A stretch of 64,000 nt of DNA, taken from positions 4,402,001 to 4,466,000 of the forward strand of contig CM121341.1 of assembly GCA_051530055.1 (NCBI GenBank), in the 5' to 3' direction. The DNA comes from Neoechinorhynchus agilis. Its lineage: Eukaryota; Acanthocephala. The position numbers and the translations under genes were made by a program. Positions 45,891 to 63,614 of the stretch are shown here, piece after piece; positions within the stretch are counted from its first letter, which is position 1; every line of letters starts with the position of its first letter. The notes below the pieces were generated by a model, which was given only the letters and a program-made list of their open reading frames with translations, did not search any database and had not been told where the DNA came from.

Positions 45891-48711
45891 TCACTCAAAC
45901 TCTAGACCCTCAAAACGTTTGTGTGATCCATACATTAGTTCATGACTATTAGAAAATGGATATCGTCCTTGATCAGGAAAATCTTCAGCCAGAATTCTTT
46001 TAAAACTTTCATCATCAATGTGAGCTTCAATAATCAGCTGCAGTCCTTTTTGCGATGGAACTAATAAAAATTCTTTGCTGCGATTCCGATCATTCACGAG
46101 ATAAGCCATATGATTGAAAAGTTTATGAATGATGCGAATAAGATAATCGTAGCTTTCATCAGTGGCGTTATTTAATTCATCAACAACCTTTATCATTTCA
46201 CTATAAATGTTATTTTTATCCAACAAAGAGTTCAATAACTTCACTGTCAGTTTTTTGTCAGCGTTGTACTCGTCAAAATCAGAGCATTGTGTTTCAAATG
46301 TCCGATAATATTTTAAGATCATTAAAGCAACTTCACCGATCGATTGTATAGTTTGGGCAAATTTCCGAGAAGCAAACATTTCTTGAGATTGAAGATCGAC
46401 AATCTCGTTTGATATCAATTCCGCTTCTCGTAAACTTAAGCAAGGCTTCATCATTTTCTCCGATGTACTGAAAGTAACTTGATCCACCTTAATATCGAGA
46501 ATCTTACGGTTGCAATTATTTATTTGCTTCAATAATATTGATTTAATTCGATCAGCTTGACGCTTCCTGTCTCTTAAAAGCTTAATCGTAGAAGCCCAGG
46601 AAATATGTTGCTCTTTATTTAGTTTATCTTTATACTTTAATCGCTTTTCCGTTGCAACCTTTAATTGAACCTCCCATTCAGAACACTCACCTTCCAATCT
46701 AACAACCTCAGATTCTATTGCATGTATTTTATCCTGCTTCTGATTGAGAATCTCCATTAAATGAAGTCTATGATCCTCCAAATCAGACACTTTTAAAAGT
46801 GCGGATTCTCTTTTGGAACCGATCGCATTTACCGACTTGCCAACTCTTTTTCTTGCCATTTGAAGTTCGAATTGCTTCGATCTTAAAACGTGTTCACTCT
46901 TTTGGTATTCGTGATTATTCGATTTTGCCATTAATTGAAGATCTCTGATTGTTTGGGCAAACCGTTTTGATTCTACTTTTAGTAAAAATGAACGAACAAC
47001 GCTTGTTTCTCTATTTTTCTCAAGAGAAGTTAGCCGCGATCGCAAATCATTGTTCGTAGTTTCCAATCGAACATACAGCTCAGTCTTATCTCGATTTGTA
47101 TCATCCAAAACTGCTGATTTACGCCTTAAATCATTAAACATCATTCTGAGATTTTGGATCTCACGAGAAGTCTCGATCTTCGTCGTTATGCCCTGCAACT
47201 CATCTTTGGCAATAAATAGTCAGTTTGTTGAGAGAAAAGAGAAAACTAGTAAATTCAGATGGTAGGACAAGTGAATAATCTAAAATGGTTGGCCATTGGT
47301 TTATCACGAGACCGGAGAGTTCGCTACTTTTCAAAAAAAACAAATGGTAGAAATATTCGCTTGATTTCTAAAATGATGGTCAACAAACTTACAATGTCAT
47401 AAGTAAGGCATCTTTATCTTTGCGATGATTTCGCTTCAACAACTCAAGATCAGATTCACTCGATTCCGTGGCTCGTTTAGCGGCCACTAATTTGTCATGA
47501 AGCAATAATTTCTTCTCTTGAAAAGGTTCTAACTCAGCTTGCTTTTTAAGCACCTTAGAAATAAGAATTTCGATTTCCATTCGGATCTTAAACATCGATT
47601 CCCATGATTCATTGTCCGATTGACTTTTAAGCATTTCCAAAGTCGTAAAAAGTTTAGAATTTCGTTCGTTTTTAATGCTCTTTGTATTTTGTAGTCGATC
47701 GGCTATCTGCTGTTCCAGAGCAGCAATACTTCGACGAGCTTGACTGCACTCGTCCATTATTGAGATTATTTGTTTATGCGTTTCGTCGGATGTTCTTTTC
47801 ATTTTGCTCATTTCCTCTTTTGAATTTCTTAAATTTAATTTAGTGTTTACCTTTTGCTTCTTAAGGTCGTTAATTTTAGCTATGATTTGCTTCGAAGCGT
47901 TTTCGGTCAATTTGAGTGTTTCGTTTTGCACCTTCAGCTCAGATTGATTTTGAGTCAACAGTCTTTGTTTTTGCCCAAATCTCCACTTTACGTTGGAAAC
48001 ATCTTCGTTTAGCTTTGCATTTACCACGTCTAACTCATTCATCTTCTTTGTGAGTATTCCGATCCACCGAATTATTTCGCTACTTTCCCTTTGCTGATTT
48101 CCAATATCCATATCAATGGCCGTTATTTTGGTTTCATAATTTCCAACTTCAATTCCGACTGCTTTTAACCTCGAAAACTCATTCTCCGTAGACCGATGAA
48201 TCGTTTCTAAGACGTTATTCTGCATCTTTCGCTGTTCATCCAACGTCTTCAAATTAAACATCTCCTTGCCTAGTAATTGCTTCGCATTCTTATACTCTTC
48301 AAGCAGCTTTTCTCGATCCTTTCCAAACCGCTCAATAGTTAGGTTAAACCTTTTAACCTCCTTCTCAGTCTCATACGTTGCTCTCTTCTTCTCCTTTAAA
48401 AGTTTTGCAGCCTCTTTCATGAAATTCAAAATTTCCGTTTTTTTCCTCGTCGTATCGATCAATAACTCTTCAGCTCTTTCCACCTTTTTCTTTATTTTCA
48501 CCAAAGACGAAGTGTTCAAATATTTATTTTTCAAGAGTTTTGTCTCCTTTTTCACCTCCCGCAAACTCGATTGTTGAACGCACATTGAACGTCCAAGAGC
48601 TTTGGTCTCCTCCTTTACACCTTTGAGCATTATTTGCGTGCGATGCGATAATGCTCGAATGTGACTGATTTTATCTCGCAACGATTGCTTATATGCCGAT
48701 TTTGGATCCAT
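45891..48711 (-). CDS. Long coiled-coil protein
   Basis: Exon 1 (47393-48711) starts MDPKSAYKQSLRDK and ends at a consensus GTAAGT donor. Exon 2 most likely starts at 47145 (CTCAG|AATGATG) and ends at 45891, in agreeing phase. The protein is about 857 residues. Nearly the whole length is charged heptad-type helix (Lys, Glu, Arg, Leu and Gln rich), with a more globular C-terminal 200 residues (SYDYLIRIIHKLFNHMAYLV, then SQKGLQLIIEAHIDDESF). There is no membrane segment or signal. Length and build recall ciliary or cytoskeletal CCDC proteins, but I found no diagnostic motif, so no name is given. The 247-bp intron is longer than usual here, and the acceptor choice is uncertain. Confidence 0.7.
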
Positions 48712-49372
48712 AATTTTCTATATCTTCTCTGATGACTTTTTTCTCTCTCGAAAAACCCCATTTATGAGGATTTTATTCAGACGAGTTTCTATAGCGACCG
48801 GTAATGGGGGGGGGCGGAACGCTTTTTATACCGATACAATACACTGATCGCTTTTTAATAAAATTAAAGAAAAAAAACTCGTGTGTTCGCATAGGCCACC
48901 AAAGTCCGATTATGAGAGTTTTCGTTTGAACAACATTTTCGTGATTTTTTTGTTTAAAAAAATCAAGTGATGAGCGTTTTTACTAAATCGATGGAGATCG
49001 AAAAAGGAATAACGAAACGTATCAGTTGTTTGATCAAACGACAATTGATGAAAATTGAACAACTTCAACTTCGTCCTTAATAGGATTTGTTTTCGAGATA
49101 TATACTCTTTTGTACTACTGTTAGCCTGCAACATTGAACCGATATCCTGATTTTACTAAACAAATGGCCTAATGGACAAAGAACAACCATTAGTATTACT
49201 TCGATCAATTATATTTAATCTATATTGGTAATACGAATTTGAACCTCTGAACAATCATTATCGTCATTCACAAATAAACGAGACAACTACACTCATTTCG
49301 AGTTGCGAAATTTAAACCTGAACAAATCTCGACAGTTTTATCGAGTTTAAACTCTTATTTTCAGAATTCATA
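48712..49372. other. Intergenic region between the coiled-coil and ABCC genes
   Basis: Carries the likely promoter of the coiled-coil gene (a G-rich run and CTTTTTATACC near 48,825) and the 3' flank of the transporter gene. A 74-codon minus frame (48910-49134) shows no domain. Confidence 0.4.
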
Positions 49373-54793
<5,421 letters not shown>

Positions 54794-55210
54794 TGGATTC
54801 GTGATAACCAGAAGGATTTCTATAAACTTTCTTAAACGCAAAAACGTTTTGAGTGTTTTTTAAGAAACTGAAGCTACGCCTCAAAGATTTAAACAACGCC
54901 ATAAGTTTAATGCGGGGCATGTGAGTAACAAAAAAAATGAACTTGTTTCAAAACGACATTTACGGCCCAAAGAAAACTAACTTTCAAAAAAATTAATTTT
55001 GGTCAAATCTAAGAATATACAAGAGTCATTCTAGGCTTGATGATTTGCCCAGTAAACGTTATTTGACTGCAAAATAAGTTAGAGTACGCGAATGTGATCA
55101 TGGGCTATTTATTTTCGAAAAATATTGCGAAGTATGGAAAAAAATTTAAATGTGAATACATTTTACATTGAATCATCCGGTTCGAATTTTAGGATTATGC
55201 AGAAATTCCT
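54794..55210. other. Upstream flank of the ABCC gene
   Basis: About 400 bp of AT-rich sequence between the transporter start codon and the 286-bp array, so the promoter must be short or lie inside the array. Nothing else is recognised. Confidence 0.4.
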
Positions 55211-56922
55211 ATTTTAAATAATTCATCGTCGCTATTTTAATGCTGAATTCTTCATTAAACTGTAAGATTTGCATATTTAATACCAAAAAGAAACTAAGAC
55301 GATTGTCGTAAGAGTAAAACCCAATAAAAATCGAGCGATCAAAATTGTTCTCTTAATAATTAATTCCTCCCATTTGTAGAAAATTATCGAAAAGTAACAC
55401 TTTTTTTCCAGTTAACTTCGAGCTTCGAATTTCTAATAAAACTTCTTAGCTTTAAAAGTTGAAAATTGAACCTCCAGAAAAAAGGCTTGAACGGAAATTT
55501 TAAATAATTCATCGTCGCTATTTTAATGCTGAATTCTTCATTAAACTGTAAGATTTGCATATTTAATACCAAAAAGAAACTAAGACGATTGTCGTAAGAG
55601 TAAAACCCAATAAAAATCGAGCGATCAAAATTGTTCTCTTAATAATTAATTCCTCCAGTTTGTAGAAAATTATCGAAAAGTAACACTTTTTTTCCAGTTA
55701 ACTTCGAGCTTCGAATTTCTAATAAAACTTCTTAGCTTTAAAAGTTGAAAATTGAACCTCCAGAAAAAAGGCTTGAACGGAAATTTTAAATAATTCATCG
55801 TCGCTATTTTAATGCTGAATTCTTCATTAAACTGTAAGATTTGCATATTTAATACCAAAAAGAAACTAAGACGATTGTCGTAAGAGTAAAACCCAATAAA
55901 AATCGAGCGATCAAAATTGTTCTCTTAATAATTAATTCCTCCAGTTTGTAGAAAATTATCGAAAAGTAACTTTTTTTCCAGTTAACTTCGAGCTTCGAAT
56001 TTCTAATAAAACTTCTTAGCTTTAAAAGTTGAAAATTGAACTCCAGAAAAAAAGGCTTGAACGGAAATTTTAAATAATTCACCGTCGCCATTTTAATGCT
56101 GAATTCTTCATTAAACTGTAAGATTTGCATATTTAATACCAAAAAGAAACTAAGACGATTGTCGTAAGAGTAAAACCCAATAAAAATCGAGCGATCAAAA
56201 TTGTTCTCTTAATAATTAATTCCTCCAGTTTGTAGAAAATTATCGAAAAGTAACATTTCTTTTCCAGTTAACTTCGAGCTTCGAATTTCTAATAAAACTT
56301 CTTAGGTTTAAAAGTTGAAAATTGAACCTCCAGAAAAAAGGCTTGAACGAAAAAATAATTCATCGTCGCTATTTTAATGCTGAATTCTTCATTAAACTGT
56401 AAGATTTGCATATTTAATACCAAAAAGAAACTAAGACGATTGTCGTAAGAGTAAAACCCAATAAAAATCGAGCGATCAAAATTGTTCTCTTAATAATTAA
56501 TTCCTCCCATTTGTAGAAAATTATCGAAAAGTAACATTTCTTTTCCAGTTAACTTCGAGCTTCGAATTTCTAATAAAACTTCTTAGGTTTAAAAGTTGAA
56601 AATTGAACTCCAGAAAAAAGGCTTGAACGGAAATTTTAAATAATTCATCGTCGCCATTTTAATGCTGAATTCTTCATTAAACTGTAAGATTTGCATATTT
56701 AATACCAAAAAGAAACTAAGACGATTGTCGTAAGAGTAAAACCCAATAAAAATCGAGCGATCAAAATTGTTCTCTTAATAATTAATTCCTCCAGTTTGTA
56801 GAAAATTATCGAAAAGTAACACTTTTTTTCCAGTTAACTTCGAGCTTCGAATTTCTAATAAAACTTCTTAGGTTTAAAAGTTGAAAATTGAACCTCCAGA
56901 AAATAGGCTTCAACTGAAATTC
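55211..56922. repeat. Tandem array, 286-bp unit, 6 copies
   Basis: Copies start at about 55212, 55498, 55784, 56068, 56350 and 56634. Units share ATAATTCATCGTCGC and GGCTTGAAC. The 62- and 97-codon minus frames inside recur with the unit and are not genes. Variants such as CCCATTTG (copies 1 and 5) against CCAGTTTG distinguish units. Confidence 0.95.
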
Positions 56923-57445
56923 GAGATTGTCTGATCGATTCGGTCAAATTATCGCGATCAATAAAGTTGTTAGTACTCAAGATCACTTGTCATTTATGCA
57001 ATTTATCTTCTTTCGTTTTAGGAATTTTTGAACTTGATTAATTGTTCTTCAAACCTCAGTTAAGCTATAAAGACCTGCTCTTTACCATTTTATCTTCCTG
57101 GACTTCTCTTCCATCGCTCCCAAAATTCAATTTGAGATATTCCTTAATATTTTTTCTGGGACCAAGTGGTTTAATTAACATTTATTCGATAGATGAAATC
57201 AGAAAAGGTTATGGATCGCTCAATCGATGGCCTAACACACGGCTCTCGGACTTCGGCGTCGTTAATGAAATCCATTTAACTCACTGGAATGCGTTTGGGA
57301 TAATTGGGGATGATAGTTCAATTATCACGTTTCTTAACTTTCTAATGCTGACATCTCTGACTTTAAGCATTTCCGGTACACATTGAACGAAATCACTTCG
57401 AAATTGGAATCTTAGTTTTGAGACAATCATGAATTTCATTTTCGT
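56923..57445. other. Spacer with one 114-codon open frame of unknown status
   Basis: A plus frame at 57042-57386 stays open for 114 codons (contains LGPSGLINIYSIDEIRKGYG). That is long for such AT-rich DNA, but it shows no recognisable domain. The complementary strand also has fairly open frames. I cannot decide whether it is coding. Confidence 0.25.
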
Positions 57446-59325
57446 CTGCTTGTAAATTGATAAAGAAAAAATTTCATACGAGCTTCGAGAGGATAATGTG
57501 CTGGCACTTGGACTGAAATTTCATTTGTTAAAGTATTGGCACAACATCATTTTAAAACGAACGCTCATCAATCACAAACATTGGATTTCTTGAGCGAAAG
57601 ATACATTTATAAATTTTTCCTCAAATTTCCATTATTTGTTTGGTAGTTTTCTAGCTGTCCGAGATGTTACACCCGCATTATTTCGTCCTTTTAAGACATT
57701 CGAACGATTACTAAATGAACTAATCGAACACAATATGTTTTCCAATCATATCGAGAAAATCTATCGGGAAAGTAAATTTTGACTTGTGGTGAAGAAAAAT
57801 AAATGATGAGGCAAGGTTTCTTCTCTTTCGAAATATTTCCTAATAATAAAATAATTTCTAATCGGGCGAATATATTCATAACACAAGTCAAAAATACGTC
57901 TAAATCCAATTAACTTTAAGATTTATTGCTCTGCTTGTAAATTGATAAAGAAAAAATTTCATACGAGCTTCGAGAGGATAATGTGCTGGCACTTGGACTA
58001 AAATTTCATTTGTTAAAGTATTGGCACAACATCATTTTAAAACGAACGCTCATCAATCACAAACATTGGATTTCTTGAGCGAAAGATACATTTATAAATT
58101 TTTCCTCAAATTTCCATTATTTGTTTGGTAGTTTTCTAGCTGTCCGAGATGTTACACCCGCATTATTTCGTCCTTTTAAGACATTCGAACGATTACTAAA
58201 TGAAATAATCGAACACAATATGTTTTCCAATCATATCGAGAAAATCTATCGGGAAGGTAAATTTTGACTTGTGGTGAAGAAAAATAAATGATGAGGCAAG
58301 GTTTCTTCTCTTTCGAAATATTTCCTAATAATAAAATAATTTCTAATCGGGCGAATATATTCATAACACAAGTCAAAAATACGTCTAAATCCAATTAACT
58401 TTAAGATTTATTGCTCTGCTTGTAAATTGATAAAGAAAAAATTTCATACGAGCTTCGAGAGGATAATGTGCTGGCACTTGGACTGAAATTTCATTTGTTA
58501 AAGTATTGGCACAACATCATTTTAAAACGAACGCTCATCAATCACAAACATTGGATTTCTTGAGCGAAAGATACATTTATAAATTTTTCCTCAAATTTCC
58601 ATTATTTGTTTGGTAGTTTTCTAGCTGTCCGAGATGTTACACCCGCATTATTTCGTCCTTTTAAGACATTCGAACGATTACTAAATGAACTAATCGAACA
58701 CAATATGTTTTCCAATCATATCGAGAAAATCTATCGGGAAAGTAAATTTTGACTTGTGGTGAAGAAAAATAAATGATGAGGCAAGGTTTCTTCTCTTTCG
58801 AAATATTTCCTAATAATAAAATAATTTCTAATCGGGCGAATATATTCATAACACAAGTCAAAAATACGTCTAAATCCAATTAACTTTAAGATTTATTGCT
58901 CTGCTTGTAAATTGATAAAGAAAAAATTTCATACGAGCTTCGAGAGGATAATGTGCTGGCACTTGGACTGAAATTTCATTTGTTAAAGTATTGGCACAAC
59001 ATCATTTTAAAACGAACGCTCATCAATCACAAACATTGGATTTCTTGAGCGAAAGATACATTTATAAATTTTTCCTCAAATTTCCATTATTTGTTTGGTA
59101 GTTTTCTAGCTGTCCGAGATGTTACACCCGCATTATTTCGTCCTTTTAAGACATTCGAACGATTACTAAATGAAATAATCGAACACAATATGTTTTCCAA
59201 TCATATCGAGAAAATCTATCGGGAAAGTAAATTTTGACTTGTGGTGAAGAAAAATAAATGATGAGGCAAGGTTTCTTCTCTTTCGAAATATTTCCTAATA
59301 ATAAAATAATTTCTAATCGGGCGAA
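57446..59325. repeat. Tandem array, 485-bp unit, 4 copies
   Basis: Copies start at 57446, 57931, 58416 and 58901, exactly 485 bp apart. The last is cut after CTAATCGGGCGAA. Copies 1 and 3 read AAATGAACTAATCG where copies 2 and 4 read AAATGAAATAATCG, so a two-unit block was duplicated. The 72-codon minus frame in each unit is probably incidental. Confidence 0.97.
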
Positions 59326-59454
59326 GTCAACATTTAAGTTTGCTTGGAGTTTGGCGATTGTTGGTGTTGATCATTTATTTAAAATATTTCTTATGCTTTT
59401 GCTTACATCTTGTTTTTAAATATCTCTATGACTTAAGTTTGCTTTCTTTTTCTT

Positions 59455-59726
59455 AGTTGTGCCACCTTCTCGGGCGGTTTAAATCTCCACTAATCTATAT
59501 TTCCCCGATATTTCACCTGTCGGTTAATCTCCAAGGTTTGCCCCCTGGACTCGCCTTCTCAATGGCAATTTTAAACTGGCTCTATTACCTTCCATCGGTT
59601 GAACTGAGCAGTTTATTACGATGGCTTCCATTATCAAACGATTCCGTAAATATGGCTATACACTTATCACACATTCGCTTAATCAATATAAATTTGATTT
59701 CCACAATTCACCGCATGATTTGATAT
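59455..59726. other. Possible exon, strand uncertain
   Basis: Plus strand: an acceptor-like CTTTTTCTTAG followed by an 88-codon hydrophobic frame to 59,723. Minus strand: a TTGATTAAG acceptor, then about 31 codons (RMCDKCIAIFTESFDNGSHR) up to a GGAAG|GTAATA donor. The minus-strand peptide looks more natural. Neither can be tied to a gene. Confidence 0.2.
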
Positions 59727-59839
59727 GGTTTAGGAAGCATCATAACGCCCACATGCAGCAATTGGCAGTTAAAACTTCAACAAAAGGAAAATAGTATTGT
59801 TCTCGGCTAAAATTTGTTGTAAAGAAATTATTCATTGTA

Positions 59840-60000
59840 GTTTCAATTAGCGATGTTTGATTAAGAATATAGATTTATCTTGAAAATTTTCGGCCGTTCG
59901 TCGTAAACACTTGCAAGCAATTTACTGAAGAAGGCAAACGAAAAGGCCGAAAATTTTCAAGATAAATCTATTTTCTTAATCAAACATCGCTAATTGAAAC
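59840..60000. repeat. Long inverted repeat, 56-bp arms with one mismatch
   Basis: 59840-59895 is the reverse complement of 59945-60000 except at one base (AGAATATAG against AGAAAATAG). The 49-bp spacer holds no frame. A transcript would fold into a very stable hairpin. No target-site duplication or terminal transposon motif was identified at its edges. Confidence 0.95.
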
Positions 60001-60769
60001 TGAAGCTAAAATTTGAATCTCTCTGCCTACTGTCCATTGTAAATTTGGAGAAAACGCAACTTAATATGAAGATTTTTTGGTTCTTTGAGTCTAAACAACA
60101 AAAAATTCGTTTATAATTGACGATGAATATGGATTAGGGAAGGTAGCTATAATTTTTACGTCATTAATTACTAAATGTAAGAAGATTATTCCGATCATTT
60201 TTACTGTTGATAATTGAGCTTGAGCGATCGGCGTTAAACACGTCAGAGATCTAATGATTTTTGTAGCAACGTCGAATTTACTAGTTGAATTCTAATTGGC
60301 TGCTTAGTCTCAAATAAAGCTAAAGTAATTTCAGTAATTCTTAAGATTTTTTAAATCGCATTTTTCGTGTGAGAACAATACATTGTTTACTTGAAAACTA
60401 TTTAACTGACATTTCAAATCACGGTGATTACTGAAATTTTAAATTATTTATACTGCATCATCATTCGCAATTTTGAGGCCGTTTTAAATATTATTCGTAG
60501 GAATGAAAGGGCTTATGCAACAGAACGCTTATCAAAAATAATTGCGAAAACTCAAACATATGCAATTTCTTTCAAAATGATTGAGATCCGATTTGATCTT
60601 ATATGTATTTAATTATCTCTTGCTGCGTCCACTGTTTAGCTGGGAAATCTCAACAAAGATTCTGTTTAAAAAACAACCAAAGTTCATTTTTAAAACATCG
60701 ACCCACAAAATCGATGGGTCTTTCAAACGTATACAACATACATCAAATCATCTTCGAAACGTCTCAGAA
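60001..60769. other. 3' flank of the disordered-protein gene
   Basis: AT-rich. Plus-strand frames (60424-60612, 60581-60799) have no recognisable content. Nothing else is seen. Confidence 0.4.
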
Positions 60770-63575
60770 TCATTTTTTGAGGTTGTACGATGCTATTAAA
60801 GGCATGAGAGTCAACTCGAAAAAGCTACGAATCCTCGTCAATTCATCGACTGTCATTGTCAAGCGATTATCGAGTTTATACATTATTGCAAAAGCTAACG
60901 CCACAACCACACCGCTGCCTTCCTCGGGACGCAAATCAATTAGTTTTGAGAGAAAACTTTTAATTGTAGGTACCATTGAATTAATATATTGGGAAATATC
61001 TTTAATTTGGGTAGAATCTAATTGGAGAATTTAGAAAATTAAATTTTTAGAGCAAGCTTAACCTGGAATCGGGTTATGCACATTTTCTGGAGTAGTACAG
61101 CTTCCTCTTTGTAGTAGTAACCATCCTTCACGTGCTCGCTTCAGTATTAACAAGGACAATGTTCGTCGACGTTTAAAATGAGAGAGTTGACAAGCGGAAT
61201 CTGATTCGGTTCGCATTTCAGAAAGACGCCGATTTTCGCGATTACTTGTGAACCGGTTTTCTTGGGAAAATCTCGACCTCCAGGATTCCTGTTTTAGAAT
61301 TAGCGGTGCATTAACTTCGTGTTCCCAAATTTGTTGATAACTGATCGGTTTAGAATTGCTTTCTGTGGTCTGGTTGGATTTATTTGATTTTTCCGGATAC
61401 TGTTGACAAGACTGATTAGTTTGTTTAGCTTCTGATCTAGTCCATTCGAAGCGGTTTTGCGTCAATGATGGCAAAATTGAAGAACGTGTCCTTTGTAAAC
61501 GTTTATAACCTCCAATGTTCCGTACTCTTGATTGTAGTTGAGAATATCGTTGTTGGTGGTGGTGGTGGTGATTGTCGTAGGTCACGGGCCAAGCAATCTT
61601 TTGTCGGAAATCGGGTACTCGTTGTGGCAATCCCGTAAATGTAGAATTCGGTGGACGGTTTATATTTGGTTTAAAGGGAGCATTAACAGAAAAAGGGATC
61701 GACTGATATCGTCGATACCTCGGGAAATTTGTATTTGCAAACGAACGTCCTTGATAAGATCTCGGTCCCGAAGAAGGATAATTCGAGCCTGTCGCATTTG
61801 AGCGATACGATCTAGACAAATTCATGGGCGAACGAGATCTATATACTTGTTTATAGCGATTGTCAACGGGCCGAAAGTTATAATTCTGTGAATGTCCATT
61901 TGTTAGCGGTAAATGTCGATTGTATGAACTGTGCGATTTATCCCACAATTTAGTAAAAGAACAATGTTGACGACCGTAGTAATAGTGCTCCGACTGTGAG
62001 ACTTCATCTTGAAATATTTTTCGTCTTAGTATCGAAAAGTCTCGTGCACATGAATTTAACTTTTTTGTCGAAGATAATGGACCTGATTTGTTCATAGTTT
62101 CATTGTTAGATCGATTTCTATAAGGAAATGAGCGACAAGTATCCGGTGAAGTCCTATTTTCTTGACTGATCCTTCCTTTTTCTGAACCCAATTCTGTTGG
62201 GGAACGAGTAGACGTACTCTCAATCGACATAGAAGTTTGTGAATATGGTTCTCGAGCGCCGAAATCAAACTTTAGACCATCCTGGGTATACTCCCCGTTG
62301 ACGTTCAATATGTGCTCCTTCTCGTGTCGAATGTTCAATTGTCTAGAAGTATATTCGATTTTCTTTGGCGCCGACATTCCCGAAGCTTTGCGAAAGTTGC
62401 TTTTATTTTTGTTTCGAAGATCGGACCAACGATCGAGGTTACATCTTGGAGGTTGTACCTGTGACTCTGATGGCTTAGTCTGGTTCATCGATACAACATC
62501 TCTATCGGTAACTAAGAGGCCGGTTGGTTGATCCTCTTTGGCTGGCGACTCTTTCTCTTGATGAAGTGATTTCCATTCAGGAAGAGAATACTCAACTGCG
62601 GTGAAAAATGGTATATTCAATTCTAACAAATTGTATTGTTCAATGATGCAGGATAGTTTTGTATTATCTTTAAGACGCTGTAAGTTTTCATGTTTCATTT
62701 TGTCGGTTATCGCATCTTTATCTTGATGTAATGCGGATTCTTTGTTGAACGAATCGAACAAATCCATCCGTGGTGGAGAAAAGTCCGAGTTAGTATGTAG
62801 CCGGTGAGGTTCGTATTTTCTAGGATTCAGATTTTGACGCGCATTTTGCTTATTTCCCAGATATTTCCGAAATAACGATCCGGGTAAAGATTCCGACCGC
62901 TTGCGAGGTATGGAAGTCGGTCTACTAACGAGCCCGGCGTATAGTTGAAGTCCAGGAATCTCTTTTGCACAATCGATGCTTGGATTTTCATCAGAGACTT
63001 TATCTGGATCAGGTGCTAAAGATGAATATAAAAAATATAGCTGCGAAAATATTTAATACTTACAAGAAGGTTTTACTGCCCGTAAAATGCGTTTAGCCTC
63101 TTCACAAATCATTTCATTAAATTTTTCGATATTCTCAGAGGTCGGTGATAATGTGAAGGTGTTAGTTACTTCAGAAAGGATTTTCTGGGACTTCTGTGAG
63201 TCATGTATCTTCGTCGTACTAGTTCGATTTGTACATTGGAGTAAAATATCGCAAAATGCTGTAATTGCAATTTGGTATTCATTGTAAGTTGCACAGGAAT
63301 GATAAATAGTCATTTCTATATCCAGCGCTTTTCTGGCACAATGGGTATCATACTGTTTCATTAATGATTGTCTATTTGCTCGAATTGAATGAGATATCAT
63401 TTGAATGGGTCGAACTTACAAAAAAGATAGAATTCTCATACGGCAACCTAATATCCACTGATTTATATGATCCGTTGATTTTACTTGCTCGTTTGGAATC
63501 ATCTTTAAATACGAGTGAAACTGTTTTTATGACAAAATGAACTAATTTATCGAATCCAATGTTTCGGAGGCACAA
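60770..63575 (-). CDS. Large basic, disordered protein (5' end incomplete)
   Basis: Exons that join in phase: about 63,451-63,575 (GATATTAG|GTTGCC donor, start not resolved), about 63,064-63,379, 61063-63015 and 60770-61017. The N-terminal 110 residues look folded (MKQYDTHCARKALDIEMTIY, then ICEEAKRILRAVKPS). Some 550 residues follow that are rich in Ser, Arg, Asn, Gln and Tyr, with RYRRYQ, RSRSPMN and a five-histidine run from a GTG repeat. The C-terminal 82 residues are again compact and helical (SFLSKLIDLRPEEGSGVVVA, then LDNRLTMTVDELTRIRSFFE). There is no membrane segment or signal. Nuclear or RNA-related work is a guess from composition, and no family is recognised. If the 63,451 exon is wrong, the start may be the ATG at 63,400. 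Confidence 0.6.
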
Positions 63576-63614
63576 TCTTGGGGCACAAGATTATGTCTCC
63601 GAAACATCGGATCC
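63552..63614. repeat. Tight inverted repeat, 29-bp arms, 5-bp loop
   Basis: Arms 63552-63580 and 63586-63614 match as reverse complements except for four positions, all transitions. The left arm overlaps the beginning of the upstream exon candidate of the disordered-protein gene, so the hairpin could affect transcription or splicing there, or could simply be a small insertion. Confidence 0.85.

Noticed and set aside
55384-56142. Repeated minus-strand frames of 62-97 codons
   Set aside because: They recur with each 286-bp unit and show no protein family.
57691-58879. Repeated 72-codon minus-strand frames
   Set aside because: One per 485-bp unit. Conservation is explained by recent array growth, not by coding.
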